A stretch of 15,267 nucleotides of DNA from JBBDXI01 sp040902425 (GTDB taxonomy: Bacteria; Planctomycetota; Phycisphaerae; Phycisphaerales; UBA1924). The stretch covers positions 1 to 15,267 of the forward strand of contig JBBDXI010000093.1 of the NCBI GenBank assembly GCA_040902425.1, read 5' to 3'. Under the pieces are notes generated by a model. The model saw only the letters and a list, made by a program, of their open reading frames with translations, ran no database searches and was not told the DNA's origin. Positions 1 to 7,619 of this stretch are shown piece after piece. How positions within the stretch are numbered: the first letter of the stretch is position 1; every line of letters starts with the position of its first letter. A program made the translations under genes and the position numbers.

Positions 1-1
1 G

Positions 2-3000
2 GGGGGGGTGGTGCCGGGGGCTATCCGCTGGGGGGGGGGGCTGCGGCTGGAGGGGGTGACGGAGGGCGCGGGGGAGTTCGAGACGCTGGGGCGGCTGCGG
101 GAGATCGCGGGGGAGAACCGGGTGCTGCGGTCGTTCATCGGGATGGGGTACTACGGGACGATCACGCCGCCGGTGATTCTGCGGAACATCCTGGAGAACC
201 CGGGGTGGTACACGCAGTACACGCCGTACCAGGCGGAGATCAGCCAGGGGCGGCTGGAGGCGCTGCTGAACTTCCAGACGATGGTGGCGGACCTGACGGG
301 GCTGCCGCTGGCGGGGGCAAGCCTGCTGGACGAGGCGACGGCCGCGGCGGAGGCGATGGCGATGTGCTTTGCGGTGGCGGGGGGATCGGAGGGGACGCGG
401 AAGCGGTTCTTCATCGATGAGGGGTGCCACCCGCAGACGATCGCGGTGTGCCGGACGCGGGCGGGGTCGATGGGGATCGAGGTGGTGGTGGGGGAGGTCT
501 CCCAAGCGGCCACCGCTCTGGAGAGCGGTGCCACCGCGGCCACCGCTCTGGAGAGCGGTGCCACCGAAGGCAGCCCCGGGGGCAGCCTCTGCGGGGTGCT
601 GGTGCAGTACCCGACGACGGATGGGCGGATCGAGGATTACAGGGCGGTGTGCGAGCGGGCGCACGGGGCGGGGGCGCTGGTGGTGGCGGCGACGGACCTG
701 CTGGCGCTGACGCTGCTGGTGCCGCCGGGGGAGTGGGGGGCGGATATCGCGGTGGGGAGCGCGCAGCGGTTCGGGGTGCCGATGGGCGCTGGTGGCCCTC
801 ACGCGGCGTTCATCGCGACGAGGGCGGAGCACGTTCGGCGGATGCCGGGGCGGATCATCGGGGTGTCGCGGGATGCGCAGGGGAACCCGGCGCTGCGGAT
901 GGCGATCCAGACCCGCGAGCAGCACATCAAGCGGGAGCGGGCGACGAGCAACATCTGCACAGCGCAGGCGCTGCTGGCGATCATTGCGGGGATGTACGCG
1001 GTGTATCACGGCCCCGGGGGTCTGAAGGCGATCGCCCAGCGGGTGCACAACCTGGCGCTCTGCCTCGACTACGGCCTTGGCTTCATGGATGTGCCCACGT
1101 GGGCGGGGCTGGCGTTTGACACCATTGTGGTGTCGCCGGACGCGCGGCAGATCACGGCGGACGAGGCGATCCGCCGGGGGGCCGCGCGGGGTTTCAATCT
1201 GCGGCGGAGGCCGGACCCCGAAACCGGGGAGGACGACATCGCGATCGCGCTGGACGAAACCACGACACTCGACGATGTTCAGGCGCTGCTGGAGTGCTTC
1301 GAGTACGGCGATGTCAAGGCCCCTCGCATCGATCCGGAGCTGGCGATCAGGAAGGCGTCTGAGTGGGAGTACGGGCACGCGATCACGCCCGAGTTCGCGC
1401 GGGTCAGCCCGTTCCTCCAGCACCCGGTCTTCAACACGCACCACAGCGAGACGGAGATGCTGCGGTACATCTACCGGCTCCAGCAGCGCGACCTGTCGCT
1501 GGCGAGCGCGATGATCCCGTTGGGGTCGTGCACGATGAAGCTGAACGCGACCAGCGAGATGATCCCGGTGACCTGGCCGGAGTTCGGGAATATCCATCCG
1601 TTCGCGCCGGCGGAGCAGACGCGGGGGTACCAGCGGGTCTACAGCGACCTGGAGACGTGGCTGGCGGAGATCACCGGCTTCGCCGCCGTCTCACTCCAGC
1701 CCAACGCCGGCTCCCAGGGGGAGTACGCCGGGCTGCTGGCGATCCGGGCGTACCACGCGAGCCGGGGGCAGGGGGCGCGGGATGTGTGCCTGATCCCGGA
1801 GTCGGCGCACGGGACGAACCCGGCCTCGGCGGTGATCGCGGGGATGAGGGTGGTGCCGGTGGCGTGCACACCCAACGGGGATATTGACCTCGAGGACCTG
1901 CGGGCCCGGGCGGCGGAGCACGCGAAGGACCTCTCCTGCCTGATGGTGACGTACCCGAGCACGTACGGGGTGTTCGAGGAGGGCATCCGGGACATCTGCC
2001 GGGTCGTGCACGAGCACGGGGGGCAGGTGTACATGGATGGGGCGAACATGAACGCGCAGGTGGGGCTGACGAGCCCGGGGGAGATCGGGGCCGACGTCTG
2101 CCACCTGAACCTGCACAAGACGTTCTGCATCCCCCACGGGGGCGGGGGGCCGGGGATGGGGCCGATCGGTGTGGCGGCGCACCTGGCGCCGTTCCTGCCG
2201 GCGCACCCGCTGGGTGACCCGCGAGGAGTACGCGGAGAGCGCGGAGATCACGCGGAGAGCGCAGAGCGGAGAGGAGGGGCCCCGGACCCGGACGCTTCTG
2301 CCCACTCGGCGACCTCCGCGTCCGGCTCTGCGGCCTCTGCGTACTCGGTGGGGCCGGTGTCGGCAGCGCCGTACGGGTCGCCCTCGATCCTCGTCATTTC
2401 GTGGATGTACATCGCGATGATGGGGGCGGCGGGGCTGACGCGGGCGACGCAGGTGGCGATGCTGAGCGCCAACTACATGGCCAAGCGGCTGGAGGGGCAC
2501 TACCCGATCGTGTACCGGGGGCGGAACGGGCGGGTGGCGCACGAGTTCATCCTGGATGTGCGGCCGCTGGAGAAGAGCGCGGGGCTGAAGGTGGACGACT
2601 TTGCCAAGCGGCTGATCGATTACGGCTTCCACGCGCCGACGATGAGCTTCCCGGTGCCCGGCACGCTGATGATCGAGCCGACGGAGAGCGAGCCGAAGGC
2701 GGAGCTGGACCGGTTCTGCGAGGCGATGATCAGCATGAGGGCGGAGGCGGCGGAGATCGAGGCGGGGCGGATGGACCGCGCCAACAACCCGCTGAAGCAC
2801 GCCCCTCACACGGTCTATGTGCTCACCGCGACGGCGTGGGACCGGCCGTACCCGCGCGAGCTGGGCGCGTTCCCCGGCGCCACGCCTGAGCAGCGGGCGC
2901 GGCTTCGGGAGCACAAGTTCTGGCCCTCGGTGGGGCGTGTGGACAACCCCTACGGGGACCGCAACCTTGTCTGCGTGTGCCCGCCGGTGAGCGAGTACCA

Positions 3001-3007
3001 AGGCTAA
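2..3007 (+). CDS. gcvP: Glycine dehydrogenase (decarboxylating), P-protein of the glycine cleavage system; 5' partial
   Basis: This PLP enzyme decarboxylates glycine and passes the aminomethyl group to lipoyl H-protein, feeding methylene-tetrahydrofolate. It is the long single-chain form. Residue numbers count from the GTG at base 8. Family blocks seen include SFIGMGYYGTITPPVILRN, NPGWYTQYTPYQAEISQGR, the SAQRFGVPMG block, MIPLGSCTMKLNATSEMIP, SAHGTNPASA and the PLP site LNLHKTFCIPHGGGGPGMG, with the likely Schiff-base lysine at residue 704. The C-terminal YGDRNLVCVCPPVSEYQ is typical. Recalled P-proteins have about 60-70 more N-terminal residues. The frame is open to the window edge and aligns with the internal VPxxI segment of the family, so the true start lies upstream and the GTG at 8 is not it. 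Two oddities are seen: a duplicated 30-bp palindrome encodes AATALESGAT twice (residues 167-186), and an insert of about 46 residues (736-781) sits before the conserved GPVSAAPYGSPS block. Both keep frame. Identity is very secure. Confidence 0.96.
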   Translation, partial: GGVVPGAIRWGGGLRLEGVTEGAGEFETLGRLREIAGENRVLRSFIGMGYYGTITPPVILRNILENPGWYTQYTPYQAEISQGRLEALLNFQTMVADLTGLPLAGASLLDEATAAAEAMAMCFAVAGGSEGTRKRFFIDEGCHPQTIAVCRTRAGSMGIEVVVGEVSQAATALESGATAATALESGATEGSPGGSLCGVLVQYPTTDGRIEDYRAVCERAHGAGALVVAATDLLALTLLVPPGEWGADIAVGSAQRFGVPMGAGGPHAAFIATRAEHVRRMPGRIIGVSRDAQGNPALRMAIQTREQHIKRERATSNICTAQALLAIIAGMYAVYHGPGGLKAIAQRVHNLALCLDYGLGFMDVPTWAGLAFDTIVVSPDARQITADEAIRRGAARGFNLRRRPDPETGEDDIAIALDETTTLDDVQALLECFEYGDVKAPRIDPELAIRKASEWEYGHAITPEFARVSPFLQHPVFNTHHSETEMLRYIYRLQQRDLSLASAMIPLGSCTMKLNATSEMIPVTWPEFGNIHPFAPAEQTRGYQRVYSDLETWLAEITGFAAVSLQPNAGSQGEYAGLLAIRAYHASRGQGARDVCLIPESAHGTNPASAVIAGMRVVPVACTPNGDIDLEDLRARAAEHAKDLSCLMVTYPSTYGVFEEGIRDICRVVHEHGGQVYMDGANMNAQVGLTSPGEIGADVCHLNLHKTFCIPHGGGGPGMGPIGVAAHLAPFLPAHPLGDPRGVRGERGDHAESAERRGGAPDPDASAHSATSASGSAASAYSVGPVSAAPYGSPSILVISWMYIAMMGAAGLTRATQVAMLSANYMAKRLEGHYPIVYRGRNGRVAHEFILDVRPLEKSAGLKVDDFAKRLIDYGFHAPTMSFPVPGTLMIEPTESEPKAELDRFCEAMISMRAEAAEIEAGRMDRANNPLKHAPHTVYVLTATAWDRPYPRELGAFPGATPEQRARLREHKFWPSVGRVDNPYGDRNLVCVCPPVSEYQG
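506..565. repeat. 30-bp palindrome-bearing unit tandemly duplicated inside gcvP
   Basis: Two exact 30-bp copies (506-535 and 536-565) lie head to tail. Each holds a perfect hairpin: CACCGCTCT, a GG spacer, then AGAGCGGTG. The unit is ten codons long, so the duplication is frame-neutral and encodes AATALESGAT twice. It sits between two conserved P-protein segments, where a surface loop of variable length is expected. It resembles short palindromic repeats I recall from planctomycete genomes; that link is from memory and unverified. Confidence 0.85.
2227..2345. repeat. Imperfect inverted-repeat element inserted in frame in gcvP
   Basis: The left arm (2227-2260) begins AGTACGCGGAGAGCGCGGAG. The right arm (2311-2345), read on the other strand, begins AGTACGCAGAGGCCGCAGAG and ends in ACGCGGAG like the left arm. 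The arms are about 34 and 35 nt and flank a 50-nt centre. The left arm is itself built from reiterated GCGGAGA units. The element falls exactly where the P-protein gains about 46 low-complexity residues between PFLPAHPL and GPVSAAP. It looks like a small hairpin-type mobile or repetitive element tolerated in a loop. There is no transposase in the window. Confidence 0.7.
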
Positions 3008-3086
3008 GGCGGGCAAGGGGAGCGGCGAGCAGACGCCGAATGGGGAGCAAACACGGCCGGGGCGCGCTGCGCTCGGCGGAATCTCC

Positions 3087-3115
3087 TTGCAACCGGCATC
3101 CAGCGCGGGTAGCTT
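3087..3115 (+). promoter_or_regulatory. Possible sigma-70-type promoter before the secreted-protein pair
   Basis: TTGCAA (3087-3092) and TAGCTT (3110-3115) are spaced by 17 bp and lie 37 bp before the first PEP-CTERM-like gene. The match to TTGACA/TATAAT is partial, so this is a weak call from spacing and position alone. Confidence 0.3.
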
Positions 3116-3151
3116 GCCGCGGTTCAGTCCCGGGTTCAAGGAGAGCAAGAC

Positions 3152-3853
3152 ATGCCCACCATCACGATCGGGCGCATCCCTGCGCGCGCGGCGCTGGCGA
3201 CAGTAGCCGGCCTCACGAGCGCGGTCTTCGCGCAGACAATCCGCCTGAACCCTCCGCCGGTGCTCGTCGGCTCATCCAGCGCCGTGCTGTTCGACTCGAA
3301 CTTTCAGGAGGTGAACTCGCAGCCCTTCCCGCCGCCGCCGCCCTCGACCCCGCTGTTCATGGCCGGACAGACGGGCGGGGGCTTTGTGGATGGGGCGGTG
3401 CTCGTCGGCGAGTGCGGGATCCAGATCGCCTGGGAGGTCGAGGACACCGAGGCGGCCTTCTCGACCCTCACGGTGGATATCAATGCCCGCGCCTGGTGGA
3501 GCCCGGGGTACCACGGCGAGAACTACAGCGCCGTGCTGGGGAACGTCGGCCAGCCCGGCAACCTCATCACGATCGCGGGCCCCGGCCCGATGCCCTACTC
3601 CATCCAAACGACGGGCGCGGTGACGCCCAGCAAGATCGAGATCTACACGGCGACCAGCCCGCCGGTGCTGCACACAGGGCCGACCATTGCGCCGGGCGAC
3701 TACTTCCTCAAGATGGACGACGTCTCGGTGTTCGCGAACGCCGCCAACCCCTCCAACTTCTACGTCGGAACCTGGAGCCTCGTGGTGCCGGCGCCGGGCA
3801 GCCTAGCGCTGCTCGGGATCGCGGCCGTGGCCGCGGCGCGGCGGCGGAGGTGA
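3152..3853 (+). CDS. Secreted PEP-CTERM-like protein of unknown function (first of tandem pair)
   Basis: This 233-residue protein has an N-terminal Sec signal (basic start, then ALATVAGLTSAVFA, likely cleaved before QTIRL). Its C-terminal sorting tail is PAPGSLALLG, a short hydrophobic helix and RRRR. That is the PAPG variant of PEP-CTERM tails common in Phycisphaerae; such tails are thought to be recognised by an exosortase-type transpeptidase for surface sorting. The mature part is about 180 residues and carries GGGFVDGAVLVGECGIQIA and a GPGPMPYSIQTTG segment, both shared with the next gene. No enzyme motif is visible. The ATG is supported by AAGGAG at 3138-3143. The next gene starts 31 bp after its stop, so the two are probably co-transcribed. 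Codon third positions are richer in C than in gcvP. Function unknown; secretion and the tail are secure. Confidence 0.88.
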   Translation: MPTITIGRIPARAALATVAGLTSAVFAQTIRLNPPPVLVGSSSAVLFDSNFQEVNSQPFPPPPPSTPLFMAGQTGGGFVDGAVLVGECGIQIAWEVEDTEAAFSTLTVDINARAWWSPGYHGENYSAVLGNVGQPGNLITIAGPGPMPYSIQTTGAVTPSKIEIYTATSPPVLHTGPTIAPGDYFLKMDDVSVFANAANPSNFYVGTWSLVVPAPGSLALLGIAAVAAARRRR

Positions 3854-3884
3854 CAGGAACGTGGGGCGGGAGCGGAGAGCAACC

Positions 3885-4583
3885 ATGATCGACGTACGAG
3901 TTGTCCCGGGCCTTGCCGCGGCGGTGTGCGCCGGCATCCTCTGCTCCGCGGCCGCGGGGCAGACGATCCGCTTCACCTCCTCCCAGATCTACAACGGGCA
4001 GACGGACGCGCAGCTCTTCCACGTCGCCACCAGCACGCCCATCCCGCTGACCAACTTCCCGCCCATGCCCCCGCCGACGGCGGTGGCGGCGGGCGGCCAG
4101 ACGGGGGGCGGGTTCGTGGACGGGGCGGTGCTGGTGGGCGAGTGCGGGATCCAGATCGCCGGGGAGATCAGCGACGCCCGGGCGCTCCCCTCGCTCACGT
4201 TCTCGATCCACGCCCGCTCGTGGTTCGACCCCGGGTACGCGCCGCCGGGGACCAACAGCTCGATCCTGGGCAGCTTCGGCCTGCCGCAGACGTTCAACAA
4301 CCTCACGGTCTCGGGGGCCGGGCCCATTCCCTACAGCATCTCGACGACGGGGAACATCCCGCTCACGCAGTTCCGGGTCTATCCGGTGGGGAGCACGACG
4401 CCGATCGCCGCCGCCGGCCTGCTCTCGCCGGGGACGTACTACTTCGAGATGAGCGACATCTCCGTCAGCTCCGCTTTCCCGGGCTCGACGCGCCAGGGGA
4501 CGTGGGTGCTCACGATCCCTGCGCCGGGCGCGGGCCTGGCGCTGGGGCTGGCGGGCGTGGGCGCCCTCCGCCGGCGACGCTGA
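3885..4583 (+). CDS. Secreted PEP-CTERM-like protein of unknown function (second of tandem pair)
   Basis: This is a 232-residue paralogue of the preceding gene. It has a signal peptide (hydrophobic LAAAVCAGILCSAAA, cleaved near QTIRF), the shared GGGFVDGAVLVGECGIQIAG block, GPIPYSISTTG, and a C-terminal PAPG-hydrophobic-RRRR tail. The mature N-terminus QTIR is the same in both proteins. An upstream in-frame GTG at 3861 would add eight charged residues ahead of the signal. The ATG at 3885 is preferred because GGAG (3874-3877) is well spaced from it and a normal signal peptide results. The two proteins differ mainly in the region after the signal and in the stretch before the tail, so the duplication is not recent. 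The stop is only 8 bp from the stop of the convergent kinase gene. Function unknown, probably a cell-surface or extracellular protein. Confidence 0.87.
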   Translation: MIDVRVVPGLAAAVCAGILCSAAAGQTIRFTSSQIYNGQTDAQLFHVATSTPIPLTNFPPMPPPTAVAAGGQTGGGFVDGAVLVGECGIQIAGEISDARALPSLTFSIHARSWFDPGYAPPGTNSSILGSFGLPQTFNNLTVSGAGPIPYSISTTGNIPLTQFRVYPVGSTTPIAAAGLLSPGTYYFEMSDISVSSAFPGSTRQGTWVLTIPAPGAGLALGLAGVGALRRRR

Positions 4584-4591
4584 GCCCGGTC

Positions 4592-6979
4592 TCACTGGGG
4601 CGGCGCGGGGGGCGCGGCCTTGGCGCGCCACTCGGCAGCGCCCGCGGAGTCTCCGCTCCGCTCCATGACGCCCGCCACAAGGCCCGCGAGGGTCGCCAGG
4701 CGCTGACGGTCGGCGCCGGCCGCGGCTAGTTCGCCGTGGGCGCGGGTCAGGAGCCACAGGGCTCGCGTGGTCTCTCCGAGGGCCTCGCAGGCCTCCGCCA
4801 GGCGGCCGGTGACGAAGACCGCCCCCTCGGAGTCGGGGCCCGACTCGTCGCGGTAGCCCTGGAGGGCCTGTTCGTACAGTGCCGCCGCGAGCCGCAGCGA
4901 GGCCGGGTCGCCCCGCTTCTGGTGCAGGCGCCCGAGGTTCACGCCGGTCTCCAGGGTGCGGAAGTGGTGGGGGCCCAGCACCCGGCGCATCCGCTCCAGG
5001 GTCCGCTCGTACACCGGCGCCGCCTCATCCAGCCGCCCCAGGCGGTTCAGCAGAGAGCCGTATTCGGAGTCCATCGGGAGCGTGACGGGGTGCTCGGGCG
5101 AGAGCGCCGCCGCGGTCGCGTCGCGGGCTGCGCCCATCTGCGTGAGGGAGTCCTCCCAGGCGGCCTTCGCCGCCGCGGCGTCGCCGGCCCGCTGGAGGGC
5201 CTTGCCGCGCTCCAGGGGGATGAGGGCGATGTTGTAGCGCGTGACGAGGGTGTCGACGTGCGCTGCCCCGAGGGTGCGGGTGCGCCGCGCCAGCACATCC
5301 TCGTAGAGGCCGCGGGCCTCGTCGAACTTCCCCGCGTGCTTGAGGGCCCCGGCGAGTTGGTTCTTCGCGTTCAGCAGGACGGGGTCGTCGGGGGTGCGTG
5401 CCCGGGTCAGCGAAGCGACCTGTTCCCGCAGGAGGCGCTCGGCCTCGTCCGCGGCGGCGGTGCGCCAGAGCGCCTCGCCGAGGCGCAGCTCCGTCTCGCG
5501 GGTCGCGTCGGCAGCGCCCGGGAGTGGGCGGAGGGCATCGCCGGCGCGGCGGAGGAGGGGGACGGCGGCGTCCGGCCGGCCCACGCTGAGGTAGGCGTTG
5601 CCGAGGGAGGCGGCGAGGCGGGCGGCGATCTCGGGCTGAGCGGGGAAGCGAGAGTCGAGGGTGCGGGCGGCGCGGTCCAGGACGGTGACGACGCGGACGC
5701 CGGGGCCGTCGAGCTCCGGGTCGGGCGAGCCGAGCAGGTCGGCGCTGAGGAAGTCGCTGACGGCGCGGGCGACGTCGCGCTCCAGCGAGGCGGCGGCGAG
5801 GGCCTCGGACACGAGCCGGCGCTGCCGGGCCTCGCGGACGGCGAACCACGCGGAGGTGATGCCGCCGATGAGGACGGCGGCGCTGACCGCGGCGGCGCCG
5901 ATCGCCAGCGCCCGGTGCTTGCGGACGGTCTTGCGGGCGCGGTACCACGCCGACTCGGGCCCCGCGATGAGCGGGCGCTGCGCCAGGTAGTTGCGGATGT
6001 CGTCGGCGAGCTCGATGGGGGAGCGGTAGCGGGCGGTGCGGTCCTTGCGGATGGCCTTGAGGGGGATCCACTCCAGCTCGCGCCGGAGCTGGCGGGCGAG
6101 GCCCTCGCGCTCCGCGTGGCGGGCCCGGGCGATGCCCGCGGCCTTCTCGTCGGCGACGGTGGTCAGCCGTTTGCTGGGGGTGGGCGGGTCCTCCTCGCGG
6201 ATGACGCGCTGGATGGCCGCGAACCCGCGGGAGCGCAGCTCGACCGGGTCGAAGGGGAGGAGCCCCGTGAGCAGCTCGTAGAGGACGACGCCGAGGCTGT
6301 AGACGTCGGTGCGGGTGTCGACGTCGGTGGCGCCCATCTCGGCCTGCTCGGGGCTCATGTACTCGGGGGTGCCGATGAGCTGGCCGTGCTCGGTGAAGAT
6401 GGTCTTCTCGGTCATCGTGCGGCTGATGGCCTTGGCGACGCCGAAGTCGATGACCTTGGGGACGGGGCCGGCCTGGCGGACCTCGACGAGGATGTTGCCG
6501 GGCTTGAGGTCGCGGTGGATGAGGCCCTTGGTGTGGGCGTGCTGCACGGCCTCGCAGACGGGGAGGAAGAGCTCGAGGCGCTGGCGGAGGGAGAGGCGGC
6601 CCTTGTCGCAGTAGTCGGTGATGGGCTCGCCCTGGACGAGCTCCATCACGAAGTAGGGGCGGCCCTCGGGCGTGGCGCCGGCGTCGAAGACGCGGGCGAC
6701 GTTGGGGTGGTCGATGACGGCGAGGGCCTGTCGCTCCTGCTCGAAGCGGGCGATGATGACCCGGGAGTCCATGCCGGGCTTGATGACCTTGAGGGCGACG
6801 CGCTGGACGATGGGCTCGCGGCGCTCGGCGAGGTAGACGATGCCGAAGCCGCCCTCGCCGAGCACGCCCAGGATGTGGTAGGGGCCGATGCGCGCGGGCG
6901 GGGGCGCGGGCGCCCCGGGCGGGCCCGGCCCGCCGGGGCTGTGGGCGGGTGCGCCCTCGGTTGGCAGGTCCGGTCCCAT
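4592..6979 (-). CDS. Transmembrane Ser/Thr protein kinase with C-terminal TPR domain
   Basis: This 795-residue Hanks-type kinase is of the planctomycete TPR-kinase style. Numbered from the ATG at 6979, it has a Pro/Ala-rich start, a glycine loop GEGGFG (41-46), ATP lysine K64 in VALKVIK, catalytic loop HRDLKPGN (155-162), DFG (178-180) and activation-segment GTPEYMSPEQ (203-212). All catalytic residues are present. One membrane helix follows (about 358-380), then TPR-like helices at about 455-785, which would lie outside the cytoplasm and could sense or bind proteins. The open frame extends upstream to 7135 and overlaps the lipoprotein gene. GTG at 7033, just after the lipoprotein stop, would add 18 Pro/Ala-rich residues and is a real alternative start. 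No good ribosome site decides between them. It is the last gene of the nadB-lipoprotein-kinase run; the substrate is unknown. Confidence 0.93.
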   Translation of the reverse strand: MGPDLPTEGAPAHSPGGPGPPGAPAPPPARIGPYHILGVLGEGGFGIVYLAERREPIVQRVALKVIKPGMDSRVIIARFEQERQALAVIDHPNVARVFDAGATPEGRPYFVMELVQGEPITDYCDKGRLSLRQRLELFLPVCEAVQHAHTKGLIHRDLKPGNILVEVRQAGPVPKVIDFGVAKAISRTMTEKTIFTEHGQLIGTPEYMSPEQAEMGATDVDTRTDVYSLGVVLYELLTGLLPFDPVELRSRGFAAIQRVIREEDPPTPSKRLTTVADEKAAGIARARHAEREGLARQLRRELEWIPLKAIRKDRTARYRSPIELADDIRNYLAQRPLIAGPESAWYRARKTVRKHRALAIGAAAVSAAVLIGGITSAWFAVREARQRRLVSEALAAASLERDVARAVSDFLSADLLGSPDPELDGPGVRVVTVLDRAARTLDSRFPAQPEIAARLAASLGNAYLSVGRPDAAVPLLRRAGDALRPLPGAADATRETELRLGEALWRTAAADEAERLLREQVASLTRARTPDDPVLLNAKNQLAGALKHAGKFDEARGLYEDVLARRTRTLGAAHVDTLVTRYNIALIPLERGKALQRAGDAAAAKAAWEDSLTQMGAARDATAAALSPEHPVTLPMDSEYGSLLNRLGRLDEAAPVYERTLERMRRVLGPHHFRTLETGVNLGRLHQKRGDPASLRLAAALYEQALQGYRDESGPDSEGAVFVTGRLAEACEALGETTRALWLLTRAHGELAAAGADRQRLATLAGLVAGVMERSGDSAGAAEWRAKAAPPAPPQ

Positions 6980-7037
6980 GAGGGGGTCAGCGTACCGCGC
7001 GGGGAGCGGGGGCGGCGCCGCCGGCGTCGCCACGGCC

Positions 7038-7619
7038 TCAGAAGAACCAGCGGAGGCGGTAGTTGCCCTGCTCGAGGACCATGTCGAAGCCGGTCCAGTG
7101 CAGTTCGCGGGTGGCGGGGCCGGTGAGCTTGACACGGAAGGTGTTGCCGCCGAGGGGCTCGGTGAGCACGTTGGGGGAGTGCTCGCCCATGGGCATGCGG
7201 GCGAAGAGCTTGGCGATGTCCTTCTCGCGGGGCTTGAGGCGCCGCAGCGATTCTTCGCCGGGGTCCAGGCCGCGCTCGCGGAACTCGCGCTGCGTGCCGC
7301 CGGAGAGGACCTGCTCGCCGAAGAGTTCGGCGTCGCCTTCGGCGAGGACGGTGCGGATGTGGTGCATGAGCTGGATGCCGGTGCGGGAGATGAGGCGGGT
7401 CTTGCCGTCGGGGCCGTGGGCGTAGAGGGGCGTCTCGTCGGCGTCGGCGGCGGCGTTGGGGAGGGCGGGAGATTTTTCGTAGACGGCGGGCGTCTGGGTC
7501 TGGACGCCCTCGAGGCCGGCGAAGAAGGGCTTGTAGCGGACGATGCGCTCCTGGCAGGCGCCGGCGAGGCACACGGCGGCGAGCAGCGCGAGGGCGGCGG
7601 GGCGGGGCGCGGGGTTCAC
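7038..7619 (-). CDS. Small putative lipoprotein of unknown function
   Basis: This 193-residue protein starts at a GTG that overlaps the nadB stop as GTGA (7619-7616), a classic coupled arrangement. The N-terminus VNPAPRPAALALLAAVCLAGAC is a signal peptide, with Cys22 as the probable lipidated residue; the box LAGAC is a loose match. The mature part has no family motif I recognise. It contains a helical stretch GIQLMHHIRTVLAEGDAELF, a charged middle, and a C-terminal beta-rich section ending ELHWTGFDMVLEQGNYRLRWFF that looks like a small sheet domain. The kinase frame begins or overlaps immediately after it. The frame is open upstream to 7943, but that part runs over nadB in another frame and has no signal peptide at its start. 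Likely membrane-anchored; function unknown. Confidence 0.8.
   Translation of the reverse strand: MNPAPRPAALALLAAVCLAGACQERIVRYKPFFAGLEGVQTQTPAVYEKSPALPNAAADADETPLYAHGPDGKTRLISRTGIQLMHHIRTVLAEGDAELFGEQVLSGGTQREFRERGLDPGEESLRRLKPREKDIAKLFARMPMGEHSPNVLTEPLGGNTFRVKLTGPATRELHWTGFDMVLEQGNYRLRWFF

Noticed and set aside
1..45. Frameshift at the G-runs near the window start
   Set aside because: The frame stays open through the G-runs and aligns with the P-protein N-terminal region, so truncation by the window edge is the simpler reading.
506..565. CRISPR-like direct repeats
   Set aside because: Only two copies without spacers, inside a coding frame.
1691..3148. Long open frame of 485 codons antisense to gcvP
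   Set aside because: It mirrors gcvP codons in GC-rich DNA, is Arg/Pro/His rich with no domain, and gcvP is secure on the other strand.
3008..3151. Glycine riboswitch or other gcv regulatory element
   Set aside because: The segment is downstream of gcvP and shows only a weak promoter-like pair.
4736..7126. Open frame of 796 codons antisense to the kinase
   Set aside because: Low-complexity Gly/Ala/Glu-rich translation caused by high GC; all kinase motifs are on the minus strand.
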